Source of the DNA: Acanthaster planci
Lineage: Eukaryota > Echinodermata > Asteroidea > Valvatida > Acanthasteridae
Length of the DNA stretch: 39,190 nt
Direction of reading: 5' to 3'
NCBI RefSeq assembly: GCF_001949145.1
Contig: NW_019091378.1
Span: forward strand, 1,834,493 to 1,873,682
A model generated the notes under the pieces. It worked only from the letters and a program-made list of their open reading frames with translations. It did no database searches and was not told the DNA's origin. A program made the translations under genes and the position numbers. Shown one piece after another: positions 15,601-21,447 of the stretch. The stretch's first letter is position 1. Every line of letters begins with the position of its first letter.

Positions 15601-17810
15601 TATTTACATGCCTGCCAAGTGAAAACTGGTACAAGTTATTTTCATGACAAAATATATACCGATACTGTAACTGACTGGAAACCCATTTGTGACCACCAGG
15701 AGGCCCAATTCTGATTTGTGTCATCAAATTGTAAAATATGAACCTTCCAAGTGTCTTTGCTCAAATATATTAAACCTTGAAGCAAGTTTCTATCAATAGG
15801 AGCATTTAACAATGTGGAGAGCTACTATGAGGTTAAAACAGAAGGATTGTTTGGTAATAAATTACAAGAAAAAGTCAACACCGCTGTGCCAAATAGTACT
15901 CAGTTGTACAAGTAATGGGCCTTTTTTATATTTTTGGGCACATGAAATTTTAGTTCAAACTTATTTGTTTGAAGGAGTTTATTTACAGGAATTCCAAGTT
16001 GATGCACTTGCATTTGTTTGATGCTGCACTTAAGCAATGACAAACAGATGCTTTACCGCAAGATAACACATGAAAGCTGTCTACAGGTAGCAATATCTCT
16101 CTTGGGCTTCCGTGTTGTATACTGCTACTGAGAGTGATGAACTAACTTTTTTCCATTACAGACCAGTGGCTTACTTTTTAAAAGTTCCTTTCTCTGCTTC
16201 CAACTGCACATTGCTTCTGTAATGTTCACAGACAACCATAACTCTCTCTGAAATTTAGAAACAGATGCGAAAAAGGTTAGATGTAAAGATGATAATGATG
16301 ACTAAAGTCCCATTTGTTGTACTGAGGGTCATGCTCCAATCAAGGCAACATTGATTCAATTCAAACTACATCTTATGTACTAACCAAAAAGTCCAACTTA
16401 CAGGATAGTGTTTTCAAAGTGAGACTACCCATTACATAGTACTGAAGTGTGATGTCATTTGAACCAGGAAGTGCAGCGTAAAACAAGTGGAGTGTAGGTA
16501 TGTACACATGTTGGTTCACACACTGGTCTTCGCACCAATGCCTTCTACACACAACTGTGCACTTAACATACCGTATTTACATTGGTACTCTACGGGTATC
16601 CAGGATTCATAGTCTACTGCCACTGTAAACTTGCTACTAAGTCCTATACACTACACAGGTTAGAATACTGACCACTTCCATGAGGGAAAAAGAACTTGTT
16701 TTAAGGTGAAGCCCAAGGTGGCATTGGAGACAATGGCCATATTCAATCAGTTATTCAAATCCTGATAAATTTATCTAGTGTCCAGGATATATTTTATGCA
16801 TACATGTACACTGTAGGTTACCATCGATGATTCAAGTAGGCCACATACATGTACCGGTATAACTAAACAATACAGGCGATTCACAATGGTGCACCTCCAA
16901 GAGTTTGCAATGCATTGGCCATTCACGATACGCAAAATCTGTCCACCCAATGTGCATTTGGAAAGGGTTGACAGATTTTGCGCATTGTGTTTGGCCAATG
17001 TGCTGCAAACTCTTGGAGGTGCACAACTGTGAATCGCCTGTATCACTTGATCTGTGGGGATAGAATTTTTGTTTCAAGAAGATAAATCTGTATGGTGGGT
17101 TTGTCCTTGAGCACTGTATGCACATGTAAGTTTAAAGCTGAAGCAGCCAGTTTGCATGTGTGGTGTTCCATTTTACCCATCAAACTAGTCAGCTGACCCA
17201 AACAAGCTTGGTGGTTAAACACTGCTCCAGAAAGCAGATGGTCGTGGGTTCAAATTTTTGTCCATGATAGCAAGATATGGTACATGCACATGTACATGTA
17301 GCACAAAAGCAACAGGCATACATGTACTGCATTCCAGACCTAGCAAAGTGCAGCTCATGTAGTTTTTTTGCTGCTTGATTATTGCAGCTACAGTAAATAA
17401 CTATCCTGTTGAGACAACCAGAGCTAGTCCTTTAAACGGTGTCACTGTTGTATCCTATGGTACTTGGTAACCATAGAGTCTGAGGCCACTGAGCAGGAGG
17501 ACTGTAGTGGACCAGTAGATCTTGTAACATTGAGTGGCGAAAAATGATGGATTTAGCAAGGCTGTAAGCAAAAGACCTAAGAGATTGAGGTTAAGTAATG
17601 ACCAAGCTTGATCTCACCATGCTTTCCCCTGACAACGTCCACATACTGGCAGAGCCTAGGATGGCTGAGTGCCTTCAACCTCTGTAGACGGCCCAGGATC
17701 TTAATGGAGTTAGGGGTAAGGGGAAGTCCATCTGCCCCACACTGGTCATGTGGGTGAGCTGCAGCATAGAATGTAGACACGCCCAGATCAGCCTTACCCA
17801 GTGGCTGCAT
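504..17810 (-). CDS. TBCK: TBCK, TBC domain-containing pseudokinase (16 coding exons, C-terminus outside window)
   Basis: TBCK combines a protein-kinase-like domain, a Rab-GAP TBC domain and a rhodanese-like domain. In vertebrates it is tied to mTOR signalling, endolysosomal trafficking and the FERRY complex. Coding exons in gene order: 17618-17810, 16175-16247, 15460-15574, 14338-14411, 13100-13367, 12503-12564, 11659-11810, 10267-10405, 9407-9556, 8442-8541, 6695-6829, 5589-5778, 4872-4922, 4615-4698, 2914-3036, 504-665. They sum to 2071 bases, 690 codons plus one base, with matching phase at every junction and GT-AG introns throughout. The pseudokinase occupies about residues 20-270. HRD reads HRA (114-116) and DFG reads NHG (134-136). 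The TBC region is about 443-690, with arginine finger R515 in an IxxDxxR motif and Q550 in a YxQ motif. Human TBCK has 893 residues, so about 200, including the rhodanese part, lie left of base 1. Recognition comes from close similarity along the whole length. Confidence 0.97.
666..2913 (-). other. TBCK intron, no gene seen
   Basis: AT-rich intron between coding exons 15 and 16. It holds a perfect 25-bp direct repeat (1785-1809 and 2154-2178), a short imperfect hairpin at about 1819-1860 (TCTCTTGATA against TGACAAGAGA) and one CRE-like TGACGTCA at 1476-1483 of doubtful meaning. No coding exon is supported here. Confidence 0.7.
1785..2178 (+). repeat. 25-bp direct repeat pair in TBCK intron
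   Basis: The same 25 bases, beginning ATGTTGAATTTC and ending AAGTGAGGGC, occur at 1785-1809 and 2154-2178, 369 bases apart. The sequences on either side differ, so this is not a simple tandem duplication. It may mark parts of an old dispersed element. Confidence 0.7.
2914..3036 (-). CDS. TBCK: TBCK coding exon 15
   Basis: Encodes residues 597-636. Stretches include [17 protein letters not shown] and [13 protein letters not shown], the conserved TBC helix with PWFL. The acceptor is TTCTCAG|AG and the donor TCAC|GTAAGTA. Confidence 0.96.
3037..4614 (-). other. TBCK intron, no gene seen
   Basis: Intron between coding exons 14 and 15. AT-rich with scattered TACATGT motifs. No convincing exon, inverted repeat or transposon protein was found on either strand. 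Confidence 0.7.
4615..4698 (-). CDS. TBCK: TBCK coding exon 14
   Basis: Encodes residues 569-595, [18 protein letters not shown] and then MKDNSAVIQ. It is very close to the human TBC domain. The acceptor is AATTACAG|CT and the donor ACAAG|GTTAGTT. Confidence 0.95.
4872..4922 (-). CDS. TBCK: TBCK coding exon 13 (51 bases)
   Basis: A micro-sized exon encoding [16 protein letters not shown] after the split glycine that follows YWQ. It matches the human LDSLCAPFLYLNFNNE. The acceptor is GTCACAG|GT and the donor GAAG|GTAAGTG. Confidence 0.95.
4923..5588 (-). other. TBCK intron, no gene seen
   Basis: Intron between coding exons 12 and 13. It holds a diverged pair of similar stretches, about 5245-5285 and 5370-5415 (both GTGGTTTCCAACGCA-like and followed by GACAGCAATG). 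This hints at an old local duplication. No coding potential recognised. Confidence 0.55.
5589..5778 (-). CDS. TBCK: TBCK coding exon 12, TBC catalytic fingers
   Basis: Encodes residues 488-550 and carries both Rab-GAP catalytic fingers: R515 in [13 protein letters not shown] (IxxDxxR) and Q550 in the YWQ of LTYWQG. Both are intact, so GAP activity is possible in principle. The acceptor is CATCCAG|GGA and the donor CAAG|GTGGGTG. Confidence 0.97.
5779..6694 (-). other. TBCK intron, no gene seen
   Basis: Intron between coding exons 11 and 12, AT-rich. A plus-strand frame at 6100-6384 (94 codons) shows no family resemblance and no splice or promoter context, so it is treated as chance. Confidence 0.65.
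6695..6829 (-). CDS. TBCK: TBCK coding exon 11, start of TBC domain
   Basis: Encodes residues 443-487, including [15 protein letters not shown] and [16 protein letters not shown], the first TBC helix block (the R..W signature). The acceptor is CATGTAG|TTT and the donor GAG|GTAAGTT. Phase 0 at both ends. Confidence 0.96.
6830..8441 (-). other. TBCK intron with a GC-richer patch at 7208-7540
   Basis: The longest intron in the middle of TBCK. A patch at about 7208-7540 is richer in GC and open for 103 codons on the minus strand. It also contains a CCAAT-type ATTGG, a TATTTATA and a minus-strand AATAAA just past its left end. The predicted peptide matches nothing I recognise. It may be an old insertion; nothing else stands out. 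Confidence 0.5.
8442..8541 (-). CDS. TBCK: TBCK coding exon 10
   Basis: A 100-base exon for residues 410-442. It has a variable serine/asparagine-rich start, then [17 protein letters not shown], the conserved lead into the TBC domain. The acceptor is TCTCAG|GAAG and the donor CAA|GTAGGTG. Confidence 0.95.
8862..9100. mobile_element. Inverted-repeat element (MITE-like), 239 bp, in TBCK intron
   Basis: The ends are inverted copies: left GGGGCCATTCAAAATTTTTG, right GAGAATTTTGAATGGCCTC, with T/A-rich sequence inside and no coding capacity. The arms match over about 17 bases with few changes. No clear target-site duplication is visible, so the superfamily is open. It lies in the intron between coding exons 9 and 10. 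Confidence 0.65.
9407..9556 (-). CDS. TBCK: TBCK coding exon 9
   Basis: Encodes residues 360-408. Key stretches are [18 protein letters not shown] and the end AFYPLLED, matching human SSLLDDTTVTLS and AFYPLLED. The acceptor is CCCCTTAG|TTTG and the donor GATGA|GTGAGT. Confidence 0.95.
9557..10266 (-). other. TBCK intron, no gene seen
   Basis: Intron between coding exons 8 and 9. AT-rich single-copy-looking sequence with no recognised element. Confidence 0.6.
10267..10405 (-). CDS. TBCK: TBCK coding exon 8, conserved EVYYLW linker
   Basis: Encodes residues 314-358, with the TBCK-specific block [17 protein letters not shown] followed by SSPPICNLA. This block is nearly identical to human and is one of the surest identifiers. 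The acceptor is CTATAG|AA and the donor GCAGA|GTGAGC. Confidence 0.96.
10406..11658 (-). other. TBCK intron, holds a tRNA-like relic
   Basis: Intron between coding exons 7 and 8. Apart from the tRNA-like stretch at 10670-10732 it shows no recognised gene or inverted repeat; TACATGT motifs recur. Confidence 0.6.
10670..10732 (+). repeat. Degenerate tRNA-like sequence, possible SINE head
   Basis: The stretch GTGGTCAAGTGGTAAGAC resembles a tRNA D-arm/A box. GGCTTCAAGTACC about 50 bases later resembles a T-arm/B box (GGTTCAANTCC) with changes. The spacing is tRNA-like but the acceptor stem does not pair, so this is not a working tRNA gene. A tRNA-derived SINE head or tRNA pseudogene fits best. 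Confidence 0.4.
11659..11810 (-). CDS. TBCK: TBCK coding exon 7, linker after the pseudokinase
   Basis: Encodes residues 263-312, starting [13 protein letters not shown] after the split arginine codon, then a polar linker ([17 protein letters not shown]). The acceptor is TTTTGCAG|AC and the donor GAAG|GTAACAC. Confidence 0.94.
11811..12502 (-). other. TBCK intron, no gene seen
   Basis: Intron between coding exons 6 and 7, AT-rich with poly-T stretches (for example at 11897). No element recognised. Confidence 0.6.
12503..12564 (-). CDS. TBCK: TBCK coding exon 6
   Basis: A 62-base exon encoding [20 protein letters not shown], residues 242-261, the end of the kinase fold with the typical cysteine-leucine-threonine and proline-x-lysine-arginine ending. 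The acceptor is AATGCAG|GAG and the donor AAAAG|GTGAGAA. Phase 0 in, 2 out. Confidence 0.93.
12565..13099 (-). other. TBCK intron, no gene seen
   Basis: Intron between coding exons 5 and 6. Nothing recognised beyond splice sites. Confidence 0.6.
13100..13367 (-). CDS. TBCK: TBCK coding exon 5, APE and DxW motifs
   Basis: The largest exon in the window, encoding residues 153-241. It keeps the structural kinase motifs: RYMAPEV (APE) and the [15 protein letters not shown] helix. The acceptor is TCTCAAG|T and the donor TTCCAG|GTGAGAC. The stretch just after the APE motif differs from human in sequence. Confidence 0.95.
13368..14337 (-). other. TBCK intron, no gene seen
   Basis: Intron between coding exons 4 and 5. 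It contains an 87-codon minus-strand open stretch (13626-13889) without family resemblance. No element recognised. Confidence 0.6.
14338..14411 (-). CDS. TBCK: TBCK coding exon 4, missing DFG
   Basis: A 74-base exon for residues 128-151 ([13 protein letters not shown] and on to FPIG). The magnesium-binding DFG position reads NHG, so the domain should not act as a normal kinase. The acceptor is CTTTAG|GG and the donor ATTGG|GTAAGTT. Confidence 0.93.
14412..15459 (-). other. TBCK intron, no gene seen
   Basis: Intron between coding exons 3 and 4. It contains short CATGCATGTACA-type repeats near 15175-15215. No coding sequence recognised. Confidence 0.6.
15460..15574 (-). CDS. TBCK: TBCK coding exon 3, degenerate catalytic loop
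   Basis: Encodes residues 90-127 of the pseudokinase C-lobe. The catalytic loop reads [16 protein letters not shown]. The HRD aspartate is replaced by alanine (A116), while the loop asparagine N121 stays. Human TBCK has the same HRA. The acceptor is CCACAG|CTGG and the donor GAG|GTAAAC. Confidence 0.94.
15575..16174 (-). other. TBCK intron, no gene seen
   Basis: Intron between coding exons 2 and 3. AT-rich, nothing recognised. Confidence 0.6.
16175..16247 (-). CDS. TBCK: TBCK coding exon 2
   Basis: This 73-base exon (phase 2 in, 2 out) encodes residues 66-88, beginning [10 protein letters not shown] when joined to the G of the previous exon. It aligns with the human stretch after RGKH. The acceptor is TTTCAG|AG and the donor AAAAA|GTAAGC. 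It is the N-lobe end of the pseudokinase. Confidence 0.92.
16871..17042. mobile_element. Tc1/mariner-type MITE, 172 bp with TA at both ends
   Basis: An almost complete palindrome. The left arm runs TACAGGCGATTCACA then GGTGCACCTCCAAGAGTTTG. The right arm is its inverse, ending TGTGAATCGCCTGTA. Arms of about 50 bases pair with few mismatches, and more pairing continues inward around ATTTTGCG. TA flanks the CAGGCGATTCACA termini on both sides, which fits the TA target of Tc1/mariner-type elements. No coding capacity. The superfamily is inferred from the TA alone. Confidence 0.8.
17204..17260 (+). repeat. tRNA-like sequence, possible SINE head
   Basis: AAGCTTGGTGGTTAAAC looks like a D-arm/A box. 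CTGCTCCAGAAAGCAG forms an anticodon-arm-like hairpin, and GGGTTCAAATTTTTG is a B box with a decayed end. Order and spacing are those of a tRNA, but there is no pairing acceptor stem and the anticodon loop has the wrong size. Best read as a tRNA-derived SINE or tRNA pseudogene in the TBCK intron. Confidence 0.5.
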
Positions 17811-17829
17811 GACTGTCAAGATTTGCCAC
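17618..17829 (-). CDS. TBCK: TBCK exon with initiator ATG (coding 17618-17810)
   Basis: The ATG reads down from 17810. A TTG nine bases upstream is in frame but is not a likely start. The exon encodes residues 1-64, with the TBCK hallmark [13 protein letters not shown] and then a stretch ending VRGKH. The kinase glycine loop and lysine are absent, as in the family. The donor is CATG|GTGAGAT. Upstream, a long T-rich tract ends in TCAAG|G, a convincing acceptor at 17829, so 17811-17829 is 5' UTR and at least one more non-coding exon lies upstream. Confidence 0.95.
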
Positions 17830-18879
17830 CTTGATTAAGGAAACATAAAAAACAAAAAAAGAAGTGCTTCACTGATGACCGTTTGACTGTGCAGAAATTG
17901 AACTTGGGGCTGCTCAAAAAAAAAAGACTACAGCGCTAGCTTTTCATTCTCTGCGGGGAGAAAATTTGACGCTGTCCTGGGCGAAGACATGTTGAATCCA
18001 AGTGTGCTTGTAGAACATTTGAAATTGGGCAGAATGAATATCAAATTACATGTACATGTACTGTATGTATTATGAAATGGTAAAATACAATGTATGCAAA
18101 TGCCAGTGATGGCACATGTTTATTTACATCCATAGTTACAATGTACATCTATAGCTGATTATTTTAAAATGAATGTTACCCTAACATTCGAGCAAGGTCA
18201 TCCGATTTCGTACGCATGCCTTTCGATAGCTGTCTTTCGATGAATAAGTTGAACTGAATTACAAAGTTGTTCCCTTGTTTAAGTCAGTGATGAGTGCACT
18301 GACAGCTCTGGAGCAGCAGCTGTCGTGTGCATTGGGTCCTAATGAAATCTGATTTAAAAATATCATGGCAATATTCATGTGCAGTGCTTATGAGCATGCA
18401 TTTGTGTTTTTTGGTGCAGAGTAAAAATGAAATGCTTACTTACCGATTGTGCATTCAGGCTGTTTGCATACTGGCTTTGTTGACATATTGTTTCGGAATA
18501 CAGACAGATATGCAAATAGCCATAACAAAACTGTGAAAGTTTGGATGCTTAGTGGTAAAAATCATGGATTTGGGTGGTCATTTTGAGCCTTTTGGGGTAC
18601 CATGTTTTAACAATGAAAAACTGATGTTAATATGAATTTCTGTTTTAGATGTACATACACCTTTGGAACCTGGAGGTTGTCAAACCAAAGATATTTCAAT
18701 TTCTGCCTTTCCTTTTTCTTAAATCTTGTGTATACACATGTACATGTCAACTTCAAAGTTACAATGGAATTTCAGATTTTGTTTCAAAGTGCACAAGGAA
18801 CTCTGTGCCCCAAATTAATTATCTCACAAACCTATACTTGGGTATGTGAGTGGAGATTGTAACGATTTATCAGAATTTA

Positions 18880-19318
18880 TCAGCTTTAAATAGATTTGCA
18901 CCAAAAACTATAAAGGAAAAAAGTTTTGTTATCCTAAGGTTCGCCTGTCTATGCGCCAGGGATGTGGAACAAACTCCCAGTACATTTGAGACGCACCGGT
19001 GATTATGGGAGGTTTAAGAAGCAACTTCAGACATTTCCTTTTAGGAGATATTATTCTTAATATTTTACATAAATTAATTAATTAGACATTTGAAATTGAT
19101 AATTACATGAATATGGAAATAAATGGGATTGTGATGTTGAATTGACTTATTTCAGTTATATTAATTTTGTAAGGTACAGATGTATTATCTAATGTATATA
19201 TTAATTAATTGATATTTGATTCTTATTGCGTGTTTACAATTCTCTTGTAAAGCATTTTGAAATTTTTATAATGTAAGATGCTACATGTACCTGTATATCA
19301 AAAATAAATTATCATTTT
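18880..19318 (+). mobile_element. Non-LTR retrotransposon (LINE) 3' end
   Basis: A plus-strand frame at 18938-19060 encodes APGMWNKLPVHLRRTG and then a basic stretch (FKKQLQTF) and a TAA stop. This is the typical C-terminus of CR1/L2-like and related LINE ORF2 proteins (LWN-LP motif, then FKK-L). The tail at about 19250-19315 (TTGTAAAGCATTTTGAAATTTTTATAATG, split here by an ACATGTACCTG insertion, and then AAAATAAATTATCATT) matches the usual LINE 3' tail of this type. The copy is 5'-truncated and just upstream the frame is closed by a stop. Confidence 0.8.
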
Positions 19319-19589
19319 TTCTGCTATAGTAAGCACAAAAACTTGCTTTATGGTAAACAACTTTGTGAAATTTGGCCCTGTATAGGCCTATACAGTACAT
19401 GTACTTGTCAAGTTGTACATGCACGGGTCACAATTAAGTTCAATGAAACTAACAAATAATGTGACATGTAACCTGCTGAATCGTGAGTTTCCTGGAACAA
19501 ATTTGCACAAATGAGGTATCAAATTAAATGACCATTTTTAACCTCATCCAGTGAAATTTAATTTTTTTTTGAAAATCTCCCTACCATTG

Positions 19590-19950
19590 GGGCCTGTTTG
19601 TTTCACATGGATTTTGATTGTGATCAGTGATACCAGAGATGGTTCACGCTATGTTTCCAAGACAACAGCTCTGGTGTCAGCATGGTCAGTAAACCAAGGT
19701 CCGATCACTGATCGCGATCTGCATGAAACAAACTGGCACGGGCCTTGGTCATGTTGGTGTCCGTAAACCAGGCTGTACACCAAAGAGGGATCACCCTGAT
19801 CAGTGATCAGGATCCAGATCCGTGTGAAACAAAGGCTGTTTTTTCACAGGAGTCTAGATAACGATCACTGATCCGTCATTGGTTTATGGATGCCAAAACT
19901 TGCATACCCTCATCGATCAAGATCCATATCCGTGTGAAACATACAGGGCC
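19590..19950. mobile_element. Inverted-repeat element, 361 bp, with internal GATC-rich repeats
   Basis: The termini are inverted copies: left GGGCCTGTTTGTTTCACATGG, right CCGTGTGAAACATACAGGGCC (19 of 21 match). Inside, the motif GATCAGTGATC / GATCACTGATC followed by GATCC and (A)TGAAAC recurs about five times in both orientations. This gives a nested repeat structure with no coding capacity. No clear target duplication is seen, so the superfamily is unknown. Confidence 0.75.
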
Positions 19951-20189
19951 AAATACGGCCACAGTCAATGAATAAATTAGATAAACCATGTCATTGGCTT
20001 GCGCAGATTCATTACCGTAACTACAGAATTTCAAAGTGGCCAAAGGGTTATCGTAAAATTTTTGTTACCAATGGCAAACATGGTTTAATAATGGTACTTA
20101 CACCTACATGTAGGCCTAGTCATGCTAGTAGGCCTATTTCTATTTGACTTTTTGAGTAGGCATGGTAGGCCTACAGGTACATGTAGCCC

Positions 20190-20255
20190 CACTAATGTGC
20201 CGGGCCACGGACTCTCACTCTCAGGAGTGGGAGTCCGTGCCAGGCCACACTAGTG
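20190..20255. repeat. 66-bp GC-rich hairpin
   Basis: The left arm CACTAATGTGCCGGGCCACGG continues through GACTCTCACTCT and pairs with a right arm ending GGCCACACTAGTG. About 28 of 32 positions pair around a 2-4 base loop. It is embedded among TAGGCCTA palindromes upstream of the presumed TBCK promoter. It may be a tiny foldback element. Confidence 0.75.
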
Positions 20256-20410
20256 CCGGCTAGCCTACGGCCCGCGCCACGATCACTGACGATAAGTCTT
20301 CAGATTATCGGTAGGCCTAGGCCTACAGTACACAAATAGCCTAATATGTCCATATTTTTGTTCTCAATATGTGATTTTTATTGGTTTCCTTTGTTAGCTA
20401 CTTGAGAAAT

Positions 20411-20432
20411 AATAAATAAATAAATAAATAAA
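20411..20432 (+). repeat. (AAAT)n microsatellite
   Basis: About five and a half copies of AAAT/TAAA. It abuts the candidate donor of the TBCK non-coding exon, which on the minus strand reads AAG|GTGGGTTTATTTATTT. Confidence 0.95.
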
Positions 20433-20437
20433 CCCAC

Positions 20438-20580
20438 CTTATCTTCAATTTTCATGCATTTTCAGCCTTCACAAGTCGATCCCTGGCGTGACTGGTGCCA
20501 TGTTGACAGGTGAACTATCGAGGGCGCTCTTCAAAACGCGACGCGCGCGGCCGGCCAGGCCGCACCTGGAACACACTAAG
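20438..20580 (-). promoter_or_regulatory. TBCK: Inferred TBCK non-coding first exon and CpG-rich promoter
   Basis: A local CpG-rich patch (about 20515-20575, with GCGACGCGCGCGGCCGGCC) is the likely promoter. On the minus strand it is followed by a possible transcript ending in the strong donor AAG|GTGGGT at 20438. A short upstream frame (ATG GCA CCA through TGA, 10 codons) lies in it, so the true start stays at 17810. CCAAT boxes occur nearby at about 20589 and 20632. Exon start and promoter use are inference. Confidence 0.45.
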
Positions 20581-20619
20581 GTCGTTTTCCAATACTCAAT
20601 TTGTCTCCGTACCAGACTT

Positions 20620-20952
20620 CGTGTAGTAAACCAATCCCTGATTGTGGGCCTGAAGCGTTTAACTTAAATAAAGGTACTGTAATCTTTGGCCTTTTGCATC
20701 TTAATTGATGTTTTGTGGCACTATCAGACTTACTATTTCGCTTACAACCTCAACGTCAGGAAGTAAAAATCAGTTGAAGCCTGAGTTGGAGCCTAAGTCG
20801 AGCTTAGAAAACGGCCCTCTCTGCAAAGATTGCATGGCACTAGCGCTAGCGGCGCGCAGTATACAAATATTTGCTACAGACTGCAGACTGAGAAGGCCTA
20901 CGTATAGTGCATGTAAAATAGACTTGATGTTCAGAAAATAAGGAGGCCTCAG
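20620..20952 (+). promoter_or_regulatory. Possible 5' UTR exon of the FLYWCH/MULE gene
   Basis: On the plus strand, just beyond the CpG-rich patch, a stretch ends in the near-consensus donor CAG|GTAAGAG at 20952. The next good plus-strand acceptor in front of the FLYWCH start is GGATTACAG at 23561-23569. A 78-codon open stretch starting at 20705 ends at 20941 inside it and would be an upstream frame. Start point and usage are inferred; no transcript evidence is available. Confidence 0.3.
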
Positions 20953-20967
20953 GTAAGAGTTCCATGT

Positions 20968-21048
20968 ACTCAAATTTTCTTTTTACGCAGCCGACCCAAG
21001 CCACATGTTATGTGGCGTGGATCGGCTGCGTAGAGCGGAAATTTGAGT
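20968..21048. repeat. 81-bp near-perfect hairpin
   Basis: Two 39-base arms flank a 3-base loop. The left begins ACTCAAATTTTC and contains ACGCAGCCGACCC; the right contains GGATCGGCTGCGT and ends ATTTGAGT. About 33 of 39 positions match. It starts just 16 bases after the donor at 20952, so it would fold at the very start of that intron if the exon is real. Confidence 0.85.
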
Positions 21049-21116
21049 TTGCTTTTCACCATTTTTAGTCATGATGTAGGCCTACTCATGATGCATCATG
21101 TAGGCTATGTCACTTC

Positions 21117-21447
21117 CGCCCCAACTATAGCATCAGTCCCATCTATAGTTGGGCCCGTCCCAAGTAGAGTGCTACATTTGGGCCGGCCCAACTACAGCAG
21201 AGAGGTCCTGTGTCCATGATATGCCCAGCATGTACCAAAGTCATATTGTTTACAAATGTCGTGTCATTGGTCATAGGGCCAAGTGCCACATTTTTGATGA
21301 ATTGTGTCAAGTGTGAGACACATTGACTTGGATAATGTTTAGGCATTTCCCACAGACATTGGTCAACACTAGTTGGGCCAGCCCAACTGCAGCACTACAG
21401 TTGGGACTGACCTAACTATAGTTGGGACATATGCTATAGTTGGGGCG
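21117..21447. mobile_element. Inverted-repeat element, 331 bp, CGCCCCAACTATAG ends
   Basis: The ends CGCCCCAACTATAGCAT and its inverse at 21431-21447 bound arms of about 85 bases. Within each arm the pentamer-like unit CCCAACTATAG / CCCAACTACAG recurs several times, alternating in orientation. The middle 150 bases are unpaired and non-coding. It looks like a non-autonomous foldback or MITE element. No target duplication was established. Confidence 0.75.

Larger units (their letters stand above)
16248..17617 (-). other. TBCK intron holding a MITE and a tRNA-like relic
   Basis: Intron between coding exons 1 and 2. It contains the 172-bp inverted-repeat element at 16871-17042 and the tRNA-like stretch at 17204-17260. 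The rest is unremarkable. Confidence 0.65.
17830..20437 (-). other. Inferred first TBCK intron (5' UTR), element-rich
   Basis: This stretch lies between the acceptor before the ATG exon and a strong candidate donor at 20438. It holds a LINE 3' end, a 361-bp inverted-repeat element, a 66-bp hairpin, TAGGCCTA palindromes and an (AAAT)n run. No coding exon is seen. Its status as an intron is inferred from the two splice sites. Confidence 0.5.

Noticed and set aside
17811-17819. TTG at 17819 as TBCK start
   Set aside because: Non-ATG start is not needed: ATG at 17810 gives the family's usual N-terminus length and lies just inside a good acceptor.
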